A DNA stretch of 64,000 bases, taken from assembly GCF_000001735.4 (NCBI RefSeq), contig NC_003075.7, positions 2,543,001 to 2,607,000 of the forward strand, given 5' to 3'. The notes below the pieces were generated by a model. The model did not search any database. It worked only from the letters and a program-made list of their open reading frames with translations, and was not told where the DNA came from. Made by a program: the position numbers and the translations under genes. This document shows, piece by piece, positions 23,960 to 35,468 of the stretch (the first letter of the stretch is position 1; every line of letters starts with the position of its first letter). This DNA comes from Arabidopsis thaliana. Lineage: Eukaryota > Streptophyta > Magnoliopsida > Brassicales > Brassicaceae.

Positions 23960-24473
23960 TTCCCACGTGGAGAATCAAGTAATCGCCGTCATCCTTCATT
24001 TTAACGGAATCCAATGAGTACACTGCACAAGTCAACCTTCCTCACTAAGTTACAAAATCTTACCGTTCAATATCCACGTGTCGCACGATCATAATCAAAA
24101 CACACCGATTAAACCGTGATCTTTATTTCACATGATTCTCCACTTCACCGTATATAAAGAAGAAAAAGAAGCCGTGTTAAAACCCGACACTACCCTTTTT
24201 AAAAGCCAGCCGAAAACGACCGACCGACCACGATCACCACTTCATCATTTAACCAATCAAATAACGCCACGTGTTATTTGCTTTTTTTTTCTTCTTCTTC
24301 TTCCTTAATTTTTTTTTTCTTGTTTCCTAATTTATAATTCATATCAAATCTTCAGTCTCAGATTCTCTCTCCCCAAAAAACGATTCACATAATCTTTTTG
24401 TTTTCTACTTCTGTTATCTTCTCTTGGATTTTGCTTTATACTTCCATTAGCTTCTGAAAATTCAGTTTAAGTT
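23960..24473 (+). promoter_or_regulatory. FBS3 promoter with three G-boxes
   Basis: Perfect CACGTG palindromes lie at 23964-23969, 24075-24080 and 24268-24273, each in a context like ABRE/G-box (CCACGTGG, CCACGTGTC, GCCACGTGTT). A TATA box (tatataaag) lies at 24151-24159. CT-rich leader sequence follows to the ATG at 24474. FBS-family genes are known to be stress-inducible, and bZIP/bHLH binding here would fit. The third G-box lies downstream of the TATA. Confidence 0.6.
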
Positions 24474-25162
24474 ATGGCGTATTTGAGTGATGGATTTGAA
24501 ATGAAGTCGACTCGTGAGTATGAGAGATTAGGGTTAGGGTTTGTGAGGTTTACTAGAGGATTAGGGAGGAAAAGGATTCTCATATCTAAACGAGCTCCGG
24601 AAAATGATTCGCCGCCGGTGAAGAGACCAAGTCATGAAACGACGGAATCTTGTAGGTCTCTGCTTGAAACTCTGCATCAAGATATTTTGGTAAGTTCATT
24701 TATTAATAAATCTCTTTTTTCTCCTTAATTGTGATTAGTTTTGGGGATTTGATTTTGATCTGATAAGCAGATTCGAGTACTTTGTCATGTGGATCACGAG
24801 GACCTAGCCACACTAAAACGTGTATCTAAAACAATAAGAAAAGCTGTAAGTTTTTTTTCAAGATTTTGAATCAAGAAAATGATCGATCATTGAATTCTTT
24901 CTAATTAAGCAATAATAATTTAATGTTTTTTTTAATTGAATTTTATGATTTTTTTTAGGTAATTGAAGCAAAGAAGTCGCATTTTGATTATAGCACACCT
25001 AAAAAGAGATTGCCATTTCGAGACGCAATACTAATCCTTGATTCAAATTCGAATTCCAGTAGTCAAGATGATGAAATGGAGCCTCCTAATGCACCAATTC
25101 GAAGGAGGTTTATTAATCGAGAATCGGATTTGTCGAAGATCTCTATGGTATTGTTTAAATGA
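24474..25162 (+). CDS. FBS3: F-box protein, F-BOX STRESS INDUCED type
   Basis: Three exons, 24474-24689, 24771-24845 and 24959-25162, all phase 0, giving 164 residues. The N-terminus is MAYLSDGFEMKSTREYERLG, with a basic patch and KRPSHE. The F-box spans about residues 58-105: LLETLHQDILIRVLCHVDHE, DLATLKRVSKTIRKAVIEAK. Unlike most F-box proteins the box is in the middle and no LRR or kelch repeats follow, which is the FBS layout. The C-terminus has PFRDAILIL and PIRRRFINRESDLSKI. It should bind SKP1/ASK1 and bring targets to an SCF ubiquitin ligase; FBS relatives are stress- and wound-responsive. I take it for AT4G05010. The stop is TGA at 25160-25162. Confidence 0.9.
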
Positions 25163-28100
25163 AGAAGAAAGGTAAAAAAAAAGAATCAGCTAATTGTGCA
25201 GAAGATGAGGAAAGAACAAGACATAGAAGAGTTTGCTTTTGCTTCAATTCTTTATCATTGAAGCTTTTTATTATATTTACTGACCATGTGAATATAACCA
25301 ATTATTTGCAGACTTTGGAAGGTTATTTATTATTTGTGAATAATTTATTTGTTTTGTGATCAGAGTATCCTAAGTATTGATTTTGTCCTTTTCAATTAAA
25401 TATTGTTAAGATTCTTTTTTAATACTGCTATTTCTTGACTTTCTTCTCCTATTTGTTTTTAATGCAAGTGAATGAATCTAAAAGTATTGCTTATATGAAC
25501 AAATCAAGAGTAATAAAATTGGTCAAATAATTAAGAAGTTAAAAATCAACTCTTGTACATATTGGGTTTTTCATTTTAAATGAGTAAAAATACAATGTAA
25601 TGACAATTTATTAAATGTATATTGTTGCAAAATGGACATATCGGGGATGCAAAAAAGTACGGTACGGTTCTAATAATAACAAACATATATAATTTCGTTA
25701 CTATCCGAGTTGTTTTGCACTGTATGAAACAGTTTTTATTCAAGATCATTATGTTTTCTTTATCAACCCGTCACATTTCAACATAACAAGATCCTGCTAA
25801 TAAAAATCATGTGAACAGATTTTATAGCATTGTTACGTTTGTAAGTCAACCATGTTTCAACATACCATGTTTTATCGACATCACACACCGAATAAACAAC
25901 TTACATGTTACTTTCTTTTTAATCTAATGTAAGTAAACATATTGAATGAATCTAAAAAAGTACTTATATATGAATAAATCAATTGTGTGTCAGATTAAAT
26001 TATTATGCAGACTTTATGTCATATAATGCATATTCACTCCGATCAACAGCTCAAAATGGATTGTTTTTTATTTAATACATTGCTCTCCACATGTGGTTGT
26101 AGAAAGTAAAGAAGAGAAAAGAGAGGCAAATTCTATAAATTAGCTAAAAAGTAGCTTCACTTCACGAAAGTTCTCTCTTATATATATTACAAACCTCACC
26201 GACAGCTATTTTTTGTTATCTGGAAAGTTGTAAATAATCGACCCCATGATCCATTCTTTTTTTCATGTTAAAAAAATGCAACTAAAGGGGCTTTAACCCG
26301 AACTACGTGGATCGAACCTAAACCATACAATCTTGTAAATTTAAAGTTTTGATCATTTCGTGTGGAGGTTCAAACAAACTGATGACACATGGTCGGTCGA
26401 AAATAGTTCTAACGTCTCATGTGGTTTTTACATTTTTGTGGCATCTTTATCTTATACATCCAAATTCCAATGTTGGTCACCGATCATCTGCATTTGTCTT
26501 TACGTCTTATGACCCAAAAATGGTCAATCATAGAAACATAGTCAACCAACTCCTTGCCGTTGAGCAACTCAAACTCATCTTTTTCGTGCCGGCGAAAACC
26601 TCGGTTATGAAATTATTTTCAACGTCACCTCATCTTTTTACCGTGTCCAATTTGTTTTCCATTGATTTGTTTATGGAAGATCATTTGACTAGTCTTAACC
26701 TCACATGTTTCAGAATGCTCAATAGTATTTGTTTTAAAGCTCTCATTGATTTACCGTCGTTTCACCTTATCTATCATGTTTTGATATGGGGGAATGTCTC
26801 TTTTATTTGCATTTTAAACTTTATAATCTTTGTGTTATTTTTTATATATTTGGTTTGATTTAAATGAATAAAAACAAGTCTTTATCTAAACACAAAAGGA
26901 CCCAAAAATGGTCAAATTTGGGTAGGTCTAAGAGTGGGTTGTCAATCTCCAACTAACCATGTTTTGATGTCCCAACAAGCTCTTGCCTTCAGATTTGCTA
27001 GTCCTAATTATTCTTTGAAATTATAATTCATAATAACTAATGACCTACCAACTTCATCATCTTCCACTAATCTACCGAGTAACATGTTAGGATTTAGCCA
27101 AATGTCATTTCCTTAGTTTTGGTTACAACCACAATAAAAATTATTATAGTACCCTATATATATATTATCATTCAACCGTAGAACATGCACAACGTTGACA
27201 AAATACCCCAAAAATGTCATTTCCTTTGTTTTACTCTTATTTTCTAAACAGGTGATTTTGGATTAAAGGTTACTTAATTTTGGATTTTATTATAATCGTC
27301 ATGTAAATTTTCTAATGGTCAAGAGAAGAAGACTTCAACGAGAAACGACTTTTTTGGCATTGACCAACAAAAAAGTGCCACTAAACTACCATCATGGGAG
27401 TAATTACAAAAGCTTTGCGTAGTCAAACATTCGGACATCAAAGACAAAAAGTACACAATATAACAATTTTAGGTGGAAAAAACAACCAAAAACAAAAATT
27501 TGACGCGTTTTCTTGTTAACAGGAGTATTGGTTAATACTTAATAGCTTTAACTATGCATTGTAAAAATAAATCATAAAAGGATCAATGACGATCTTGATT
27601 GTTTAGAAAAAAAAATTATTTCAAAAAGATTTATTTTTTAGGTTTTCAATGCAATAGTTATTAGTTATAATTGATAAATTGTAAACTTTAATACAAATTA
27701 TTGAATATCATTGGTTTAGAGTTATTGAAAATTGTAAATCACAAAGAACAATACATTTAAAAACAACATTTAATATGTTTTCTTAATATTTGTGTTTTTC
27801 CTAAAAGATTAAACAAAAAAGAACAGAAAGAATATGAAATAAGAAAAAATGCACTAGCTTTTTTTGTTTGAGTTAAAAAGGACTATATTTATTAAGAGGT
27901 AAATAGTATATCATTTTTACATGTTTTAACGCTATGTAAACGTGATTAAGTTACTTGTTATCAAATAATCAAAATTTTATGATTTTCATGTTTTTGAAAA
28001 ATGATATTGCCGTATACTGTGAATGTGTAAAAATATAGGTGAAAAAAACAAACGCCAACAATCTATTATGCTTAATAATGACTCATATATAAGAATAGTT

Positions 28101-28412
28101 TGCTCATTTCTTATGCTTTGTTAATTGTTGTTGTATGCTAAGAGAGGATTGATGTTTCTAGTGATGTGCTAGGAATGTTCTCATGTATAGGATGTATCGG
28201 ATCTTGAGGTTAAGAAATAGAGATTCACATTTCCATTCTTAACACAACATAAATAAGGATTAAGGCTAATGAAAAAGAGTTCACATATTACACATTTTAC
28301 TAATTAATCATGGTGATTAGATAAAGGTAACAACTAAAAGTCATTTTAACCGCACTCAATATTACGAGCTTGTTAGAACACTGTAACACAAGTGTTCTCT
28401 TCCAGTTTATCA
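25163..28412. other. 3.2-kb gene-free region
   Basis: After the FBS3 3' UTR I see no supported gene. 26349-26858 (+) keeps a 169-codon open frame, but it opens at TTG, is hydrophobic and patchy, and matches no family I know. A tRNA-like B-box word (ggttcgatcc, minus strand at about 26310-26319) lies in 'aacccgaactacgtggatcgaacc'; no A box is paired with it. The rest is AT-rich. 28260-28412 holds the promoter of the next gene. Confidence 0.4.
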
Positions 28413-29120
28413 ATGGAGGAAACTGGTAAAATCCCATGGACGATCTTCTTCTCTCATCCTCTGTTCTCTTGTTTCATTTCACTCTACACTATATTTCTTC
28501 TTTATTTCCCTCAAGATTCTCTTCGAATTCTTATTTCCCATGTCCCTCTCCTCATCGGAGCTTTCTTAATCTCCTGCCTCCATCTCGGGTCGACCCGGAA
28601 ATCCATTGCCCGACCCGGAAGCAATGAGGATTCGATAGGACCTGAACTCAAAACGGGTCTCGGTTTAAACCCGGATTTTATGGAATGGAACTTTAAATTG
28701 GGAGCTCCATTGGAAGTTATTCACAAAGAAGAAGAAGAACAGTCGATGACGGGTGTAAAAGATCCGACCCGGTTCGTGATGATCAAGAGGTTTCCATCGT
28801 TATCGATGTTTAACCCGGAATCTGATTCCGAATTGGACCGCGATTTCCCGGTTATGAGTGAAAATGATCCAACCCGGTTCGTGAGGCTGGAAAGGTCAAT
28901 TAAACCGGAATCTGATATGGATTACGACTCCGAATTGGACAACAATTTGGTTATTGATGTAAAAGATCGAACTCGGTTCGTGAAGGTGGAGATATTCCCA
29001 TCGTTGTCAATCTTTAAACCGGATTCGAATTCCGGTTCGCCGGAGAAATTGCGTTGTATATACGAAATCAAAACGGAAACGCTTTTTGTAGTTTTATATT
29101 CCTGGAGAACAATATTCTAA
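28413..29120 (+). CDS. Two-pass membrane protein with repeated D-x-T-R-F-V tail
   Basis: Single exon, 235 residues, ATG at 28413; an in-frame GTG at 28392 is less likely. Two hydrophobic segments near the N-terminus (about residues 7-32, WTIFFSHPLFSCFISLYTIF; and 38-58, ILISHVPLLIGAFLISCLHL) suggest a hairpin membrane anchor. The soluble tail holds three diverged repeats: KDPTRFVMIKRFPSLSMFNP, NDPTRFVRLERSIKPESD and KDRTRFVKVEIFPSLSIFKP. The DSELD acidic words sit between them. I know it only as an Arabidopsis 'transmembrane protein' next to NDB2; no function assigned. The last ~20 residues (TETLFVVLYSWRTIF) are hydrophobic and could be a readthrough of an unrecognised splice donor. Confidence 0.65.
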   Translation: MEETGKIPWTIFFSHPLFSCFISLYTIFLLYFPQDSLRILISHVPLLIGAFLISCLHLGSTRKSIARPGSNEDSIGPELKTGLGLNPDFMEWNFKLGAPLEVIHKEEEEQSMTGVKDPTRFVMIKRFPSLSMFNPESDSELDRDFPVMSENDPTRFVRLERSIKPESDMDYDSELDNNLVIDVKDRTRFVKVEIFPSLSIFKPDSNSGSPEKLRCIYEIKTETLFVVLYSWRTIF

Positions 29121-29751
29121 CAACTTGTTTTGGCAGCAATATTCTGATTTCTGAGTATAATTTGATTCGTCAAGTAAAATCTAATTTTATAATTCTCAAC
29201 AAACAAACTCGAATTTGATTTCTCTAATGTGTAATGTCGTCACGATTTACGTATAACATATTAAAAGTTGTCGACAAAGAAAATGAAATACATTTCCACC
29301 AAATATAATAAGTAACAACATGGTCAGATTCAGAGAGGACGATCTGGCTTGGCCACCAAGATTGTTTGACAAGTATTTATTTAACTACTATACTTTCTCT
29401 TCCACAATATTAATAATGTTTTAAATGTCATTATTAATACGTGACGAAACTGTAGCTCTGAAATAAATATATTAACAAAACAAATAAATATTCTCAACCA
29501 ATCATAACCTCGTATTTGTTTTTGTTTCCATTTAAATTTTATTTTGACTCGACTTTTACACGCATGCCACGTGGTCAACCAAAACGTATGACAAACTCTA
29601 CTTCTCCACCGTCACAATCATCTCCTGGCCCCCTCTAGATCTCTCTCTCTTTTCCTCCTTAGATTAAAATTTCTCCAGGTTTCTTGGCGTTACTGTGTGA
29701 AAAATTCTTCTTCTTCTTCTTCTCAGCGATTGAATCGAACCAAGAGCGAAA
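29121..29751 (+). promoter_or_regulatory. NDB2 promoter and leader
   Basis: Contains a G-box (gccacgtggtc, CACGTG at 29568-29573) followed by gtcaacc, a W-box-like core. A CT-rich leader (tctctctctcttttcctcc, then cttcttcttcttcttctcag) leads into the ATG. NDB2 is known to be strongly induced with AOX1a under mitochondrial and oxidative stress; these elements are compatible but unproven. Confidence 0.45.
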
Positions 29752-32662
29752 ATGAGAAATTTCAGTGTCTTCGAGAGATTCTCTAAAGCTTTTAAAGATC
29801 ATCCTTCTCTCACCAGGATTCTCGTCGTCTCCACGATCAGGTCTTCATCTTCTTCAAAAACGATTCTCGTAGCTCTCTGTTTTTTTCTTGTTTCTCTGTT
29901 GTTGAAACCTTTCAATTCTCTACCTGGAAACGTACGAACAACAAATTCTCCAGGGAAAACTATCTGTTGAATAGATTCTTTAGGTTGTATCATTTACGCA
30001 ACACTTGCTTTTGTTAAATTCTGAATCTCCCAGTTTATTTCAGGAAGAACGCGTTTCATAATCTGATTCGATGAAACTCAATCATCTGGATTTTGCAAAT
30101 TTCGTTTTACTGTTTTTGCTTATATGTCCTGGATCTTAGAGTACTGGATCTCTGATTATTTGATTGTGTAGTTTTTAAGGTTTTGTTGTGATCTGTGTTG
30201 ACTGATGTGAGATTCTGTGTATTGTTATAGTGGTGGTGGACTTATAGCGTATTCTGAGGCAAACGCATCTTATGGAGCAAATGGTGGTGCTGTTGTTGAA
30301 ACTGGAACCAAGAAGAAGAAGGTGGTGCTGCTCGGAACTGGATGGGCTGGAACTAGTTTCTTGAAGAATTTGAACAATTCTCAATATGAGGTTCAGATTA
30401 TATCGCCTCGGAACTACTTTGCTTTCACTCCTTTACTACCTAGTGTTACTTGTGGAACTGTTGAAGCTCGTAGTGTTGTTGAGCCTATTCGAAACATTGG
30501 AAGAAAGGTAATTCTGCTGTAAATATGGCTAACTCTAAATGGAAATTTTGGTTGAAAAAATAGCTAATGCACATTCGTTTTCCTGCCTTGACAAATAGAA
30601 GAATGTTGATACTTCTTACTTGGAGGCAGAATGTTTCAAAATTGATCCAGCTAGCAAGAAGGTTTACTGCCGATCCAAACAAGGCCTTAGTTCAAATGGA
30701 AAGAAAGAATTTTCTGTTGACTATGACTACCTTGTAATTGCTACTGGAGCTCAGTCTAACACCTTTAACATACCCGGAGTGGAGGAGAACTGTCATTTTC
30801 TGAAAGTATGTTCTCTTGGCTCTTAATTCCTTTTCCTGCTCTACTTGGTATGCATTGATAGTTTAAAGCTGAAAAGCATGTGAAAGTAGAGTGATCATTT
30901 GTAGGATGTTAACTTTCTGTGGCTTTAATTGGTTTCATTATGTGCTTATAGGAGGTTGAAGATGCTCAGAGAATCCGTAAAACTGTAATTGATTCCTTTG
31001 AGAAGGCAAGTCTACCAGAACTAAGCGATGAAGAGAGAAAGAGAATCCTGCATTTTGTGGTTGTTGGTGGTGGGCCAACAGGTGTTGAGTTTGCCGCTGA
31101 GCTACATGATTTTGTTACTGAGGATCTAGTCAGTCTCTATCCTAGAGCCAAGGGTTCAGTGCGAATCACGCTTCTGGAGGCCGCAGACCACATCCTGACC
31201 ATGTGAAATTTCTTTACTCTAAAATTTTTGATCAATCGTCTCCCTATAATTTTTGGTCAGACGATTAGAAGTTTCAGGTTTCCATAAAAACCTCGTTACT
31301 AATTCATGGAAAGCTTTTCTTTCACAGGTTTGACAAGAGAATCACTGAGTTTGCCGAAGAAAAGTTTAGCAGAGATGGAATTGATGTGAAACTTGGCTCG
31401 ATGGTAACTAAAGTGAATGAGAAAGATATATCTGCTAAAACCAAAGGAGGAGAGGTTTCCTCGATTCCTTATGGAATGATTGTCTGGTCAACTGGTATTG
31501 GAACTCGTCCTGTGATAAAAGATTTTATGAAACAAATTGGTCAGGTAAAGTAATGCGCTTTAGATTTAAACTCACACTTTACAATTTTCAACATCTCCTA
31601 GCAAACAAATTTCAACAACTCGCTCTAAGAAATTGTCTTTGTAATTTCAGGGTAATAGACGAGCTCTGGCAACTGATGAATGGCTTCGCGTAGAAGGAAC
31701 TGATAATATATATGCCCTTGGTGATTGCGCAACCATTAACCAGCGCAAAGTCATGGTAATTTGACGCTTCTATTGCTTCCCAAACTCTGGAATAATGTTT
31801 TTGGATTATAAAACAAAATTATTAGTGGTTTCTTGTTGCAGGAAGATGTTTCTGCTATTTTTAGCAAAGCAGACAAAGACAAGTCTGGGACACTGACTCT
31901 CAAAGAGTTCCAAGAAGCAATGGATGACATTTGTGTTAGATACCCTCAAGTGGAGCTCTACTTGAAGAGTAAACGTATGCGTGGCATTGCAGATCTTCTT
32001 AAAGAAGCCGAAACTGATGATGTATCTAAGAATAACATTGAACTGAAGATCGAAGAGTTCAAATCGGCTCTATCTCAGGTTGACTCACAAGTGAAGTTTC
32101 TTCCAGCTACTGCACAGGTAATTCGGTGGAAGTTTAGGAATTTAAGTCTTCGTTCATCTTCAATAAATCTCATTTTTGCTGGATTCTTATCAATTAGTTA
32201 TATGTGGATTTTTAAGGTTGCTGCGCAGCAAGGTGCTTACCTAGCTAAATGCTTTGACCGTATGGAAGAGTGTGAGAAGAGTCCAGAAGGTCCCATTAGG
32301 ATGAGAGGAGAAGGTCGTCACCGTTTCCGCCCCTTCAGGTTAGTCCTCCCTAAAAATTTGAACCAATATCTTTGTCTTATTGTTGATTAAACCAAACCAA
32401 AACTGTGACGTAGTAGATATAGTGTGTAAGCATTGATCCTTAATGTTACATAGTTTTTGAGAATATGGAAGTTGAGAGGAATTTCCAAAACTCTGTCTCA
32501 AGATACTACTGAGTCATGTGCATTGGACCATAAGGGTGTAGGAAAGATGGAGTTAATTCCTTATATTATTAGGTAAGAATGAAAAAGATAAAGAGGACGT
32601 TAGGAAGCACATTTAGTGAGTTTATGTAGTTTAATCCTAATTTTGATTTGGTTGGGGTTCAG

Positions 32663-32710
<48 letters not shown>

Positions 32711-33222
32711 TTGTTGGTTTAGAACCAACTTGAAACCGTCTTGATCCGTTTGGTACAAGTTTAATTTGAAGGATTTTAAAAGAGATCAAAGTTTTTGACT
32801 GCCGAAATTGTGGTTTGAAGGTCCTTTGGATATAGAAACACAATAAAAAAATTGTGAAATCCGGTTTTGGTGTTTGGACTCAAATAATATTTGGGTATGG
32901 TTTGGTATGGTGACAGGTATAGGCATCTGGGACAATTTGCACCACTGGGAGGGGAGCAAACGGCAGCACAACTTCCAGGAGATTGGGTTTCTATTGGACA
33001 CAGCAGCCAGTGGCTCTGGTACTCCGTCTACGCCAGGTTAAAATGCTTCCTTGTTCTGAAAATTTTAAAATGAAATCCACAAAGGAATGTTTTCAATTTT
33101 TACTTAAGGTAGAAAATGTTTGGATTTGGAACAGTAAGCAAGTGAGCTGGCGTACGAGAGTGCTTGTGGTTTCAGATTGGATGAGGCGTTTCATCTTTGG
33201 TAGAGATTCCAGTAGCATCTGA
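29752..33222 (+). CDS. NDB2: External alternative NADH dehydrogenase, mitochondrial
   Basis: Ten coding exons: 29752-29840, 30231-30507, 30599-30805, 30952-31202, 31328-31544, 31651-31755, 31842-32117, 32217-32338, 32917-33036, 33135-33222; all phases join, 583 residues. It is a type II NAD(P)H:ubiquinone oxidoreductase on the outer face of the inner mitochondrial membrane, passing electrons to quinone without proton pumping. The N-terminus is a basic presequence (MRNFSVFERFSKAFKDHPS). FAD fold GTGWAG is at 65-70; NAD fold GGGPTG at 230-235. Glu267 at the end of the second strand (LLEAADHIL) fits NADH rather than NADPH preference. A perfect EF-hand loop, DKDKSGTLTLKE, at 393-404 marks the Ca-binding NDB class. 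The C-terminus is FGRDSSSI, lacking an SRI-type peroxisomal signal. Intron 8 (578 bases) holds a TA microsatellite. I take it for AT4G05020. Confidence 0.96.
32665..32706. repeat. (TA)n microsatellite in NDB2 intron 8
   Basis: About 21 uninterrupted TA units inside the intron 32339-32916; likely length-variable between accessions. Confidence 0.95.
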
Positions 33223-33789
33223 TTTTCAACCTCCAAGGCTCCAATACACATATCTCTCTCTCTCACGAGTTACACTAACTTTCTCATGAGGAAAAAGTTT
33301 TGATTCACTTTAAAAAATGGAAATCCAAATCGGCTTTTATATTTTGTAATAAAATAATGACCACAAGTAACGAGGAGAGATTGCCTCGTTTCGTTGGCCA
33401 TATCGTTGCTGATCCCGAGGATTGTACTCTCTGTTTTTCTCTGCAAATATTCTTCAGGTTGGCTTTTTACCTTTATATCCTCTTTTTTTGTAAGCTTTTT
33501 CCTCAAATTTTGTTTAGTACGATGACTAAAACTGAGTTTTGTTATTTCTTGCTCTCTGTTTTTCTCCTTCAATATCATGGTCTTTTTTTCTTTTCAAAAT
33601 ATTGGTATTTTTAATATCGTGGATTAGCTTAAAATGGTTTTAACTTGTTATTTATTAAAGATATGGAGTGACTAAAAAATTTTCAATTGTTTTATTTATA
33701 TTAAAGTGGCTAGGAAAACAGAGAAATTACATAATCAATTGTTGAAAAGTTGAATTTGAAAAAGTGAATCTAGAATAAGACTTGTTTTT
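33223..33789. other. Between convergent NDB2 and heavy-metal-domain gene
   Basis: Should contain both 3' UTRs. An ATG frame at 33357 (MTTSNEERLPRFVGHIVADP...) ending at a donor-like cttcag|gttgg near 33458 looks slightly protein-like, but I cannot connect it to any exon or family. Confidence 0.35.
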
Positions 33790-34448
33790 TTAAGTGTCGT
33801 CAACATCTGTGACGCTGATAATATCAGCGAAACCAACTTTCTTGCGAAGCCGGACAACTAAACATGCGGCGTCGACACCTTCTCCGATCACCACCACTTT
33901 GTCTTTCTCTTCTCCTTCTATTCCCACAAACGTCACTCCTGCTCCGTTATTTAAACATGAGAATATGAGATCATTCCATCAAGCGAATTAGAACGAATAT
34001 AATTTGCTATCCATAGCATCAGTGCCGGCTCTAGGGGGGTGCCAGAGGAGCAAAAGCACAGGGTCATTAAATTTTTTTCCAATTTTACTTGAGGTTTTAG
34101 GGTCCAAAATTTTCAGTAATTAAAAAACAGTATTAACTAAAGCCAATTTCTATAAATCAGCACAAGGTCTTTAAGAAGTTTGAGCCGGCCCTGCATAGCA
34201 TAGTCAAATGCCGGTTCGATATATATATTTGGATTCTAATTGATATCTTACCAGTGGTTTTGGCTCCGATCTTGAGGGCTTCTGAACGACATTTGTCGCA
34301 CCTCATACTTACCGACATCAAGATTTTCTGCTCATGAAAATTCCAATATTACAAATAATAATACTGCTACGTATATACTTCATCCTAAAACCTTCCGTAT
34401 ATATGTTAGACTTTTAGAATACAAATGTTTTTAGCGTACCTTGGCCAT
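33790..34448 (-). CDS. Heavy-metal-associated domain protein, small
   Basis: Three exons on the minus strand: 34448-34440 (only ATG GCC AAG), 34327-34252 and 33938-33790; 234 bases, 77 residues. The frame reads MAK, then KILMSVSMRCDKCRSEALKI, a heavy-metal-associated fold with the metal-binding MxCxxC motif (MRCDKC, about residues 11-16), then GVTFVGIEGEEKDKVVVIGE, GVDAACLVVRLRKKVGFADI and a short acidic end, VTDVDDT. There is no isoprenylation CaaX box, so it is not a typical HIPP. It probably acts as a cytosolic metal-binding or metallochaperone-like protein. The nine-base first exon and the hAT MITE inside intron 2 are unusual. I take it for AT4G05030. Confidence 0.82.
34020..34193. mobile_element. 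hAT MITE, 174 bp, with 8-bp target duplication
   Basis: Ends CAGTGCCGGCTC ... GAGCCGGCCCTG are inverted repeats with one mismatch in 12. Exact 8-bp direct repeats CATAGCAT flank it (34012-34019 and 34194-34201), the hAT hallmark. Too short to code. It sits in intron 2 of the minus-strand heavy-metal-domain gene. Confidence 0.9.
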
Positions 34449-34944
34449 TTTGGAACCTCTTGGAGAAAATGAAACCTTATTTTTTTTGTCCTTTTGGTAT
34501 AAATGATTACTATAATTTACGTGTGTAAATATAGAAGTGCTTCTGTCTTTGTCTCATTTTCTTATGGCACATTGCTTAACATGTATTAATATGCATATTT
34601 TATTTGTACTATTATTTGCTACGAAATCGCAGAGTAATTTTCATGCAACTGCTTCGTAGTTAATATTAGTATAAATGTTGACGTTTAAGTGGACAATATA
34701 AGGTATTGCTTGACTCATAAGGGTTAGATTTGGTTAGGTAAAGGTTAGATTTTTATCATGCACATCTAAAAAGTCAGTACCGTGAGGACCACGACCGGTC
34801 CTGAATTATAAAAGGCCCGAAAGGAAACTAGTCCCTTATTTCGTGTTTCTGAATAAAACAAATTATTAACCTTAAAACCAAATAAAATTTAGCAAACTGA
34901 AAATTGTAAACAAAGAAACGGCACTACATCCTACTTGCAAAGAG
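34449..34944. other. Promoter side of heavy-metal-domain gene; MITE scrap
   Basis: Upstream DNA of the minus-strand gene. At 34778-34820, 'cagtaccgtgaggaccacg' followed by 'accggtcctgaattataaaa' and 'ggcccgaaagg' looks like one end of another hAT-type MITE related in style to the one at 34020; no partner end found. Confidence 0.4.
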
Positions 34945-35468
34945 GTGTCGAACGGACCGGCCCACAATGGCCATTAGTTTTAGATGGACTGCAACGGAGC
35001 AGTCCGCTAGGACCGCAGACAAAATAACTTTCTCCAGGTTCGCCCTGCTAAACCCAACAAGTTTATGGACCGATCCGTAGGCTTAGTTTTTATATTTAAA
35101 AAATAATAAATATATATATTTTAAATATTAATTTTAGTTATTTTTAATTTAATTTAATTTTTAATAAATACTTTTTGTAAATATTACAATTTAAAAAATT
35201 TAATTTCTTCATATTGTTACATATTTTACATATTATAATAGGATTCATAATTAAGTAAAATTAATTATTCTTACAAATTATTTATTTATTTTTATTGAAT
35301 ATTTGTAGTCTGCAGGTCAATCCGCCAAACCGTGGGTCAAGTCCACTAAAATCCGTAATCCGTTTTGGCCGATCCGCAAGACCCGTTATTTTTCGGATAT
35401 ATAATATAGTGTCCAAACCCGCTCCATCATGGTACTAGCCCGTGAGTCTTTGGCCCGCTTGACACTGA
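34945..35468. mobile_element. Non-autonomous hAT-like element, decayed
   Basis: Left 'ggtgtcgaacggaccggcc' and right end (inverted) 'cagtgtcaagcgggccaaag' share GTGTC.A.CGG.CC. Subterminal parts are full of 'gaccgatccg', 'gccgatccgcaagacccg' and 'gtccgc' words in both orientations, as in Arabidopsis hAT derivatives. The middle is AT-rich and non-coding. No 8-bp target duplication is recognisable. Confidence 0.5.

Noticed and set aside
26290-26340. tRNA-like B box (ggttcgatcc on the minus strand)
   Set aside because: No A box, no cloverleaf arms and no A-tail; not enough for a tRNA or SINE.
26349-26858. 169-codon open frame
   Set aside because: Opens at TTG, no splice or family signature, hydrophobic patchy composition in AT-rich DNA; not supportable as a gene.
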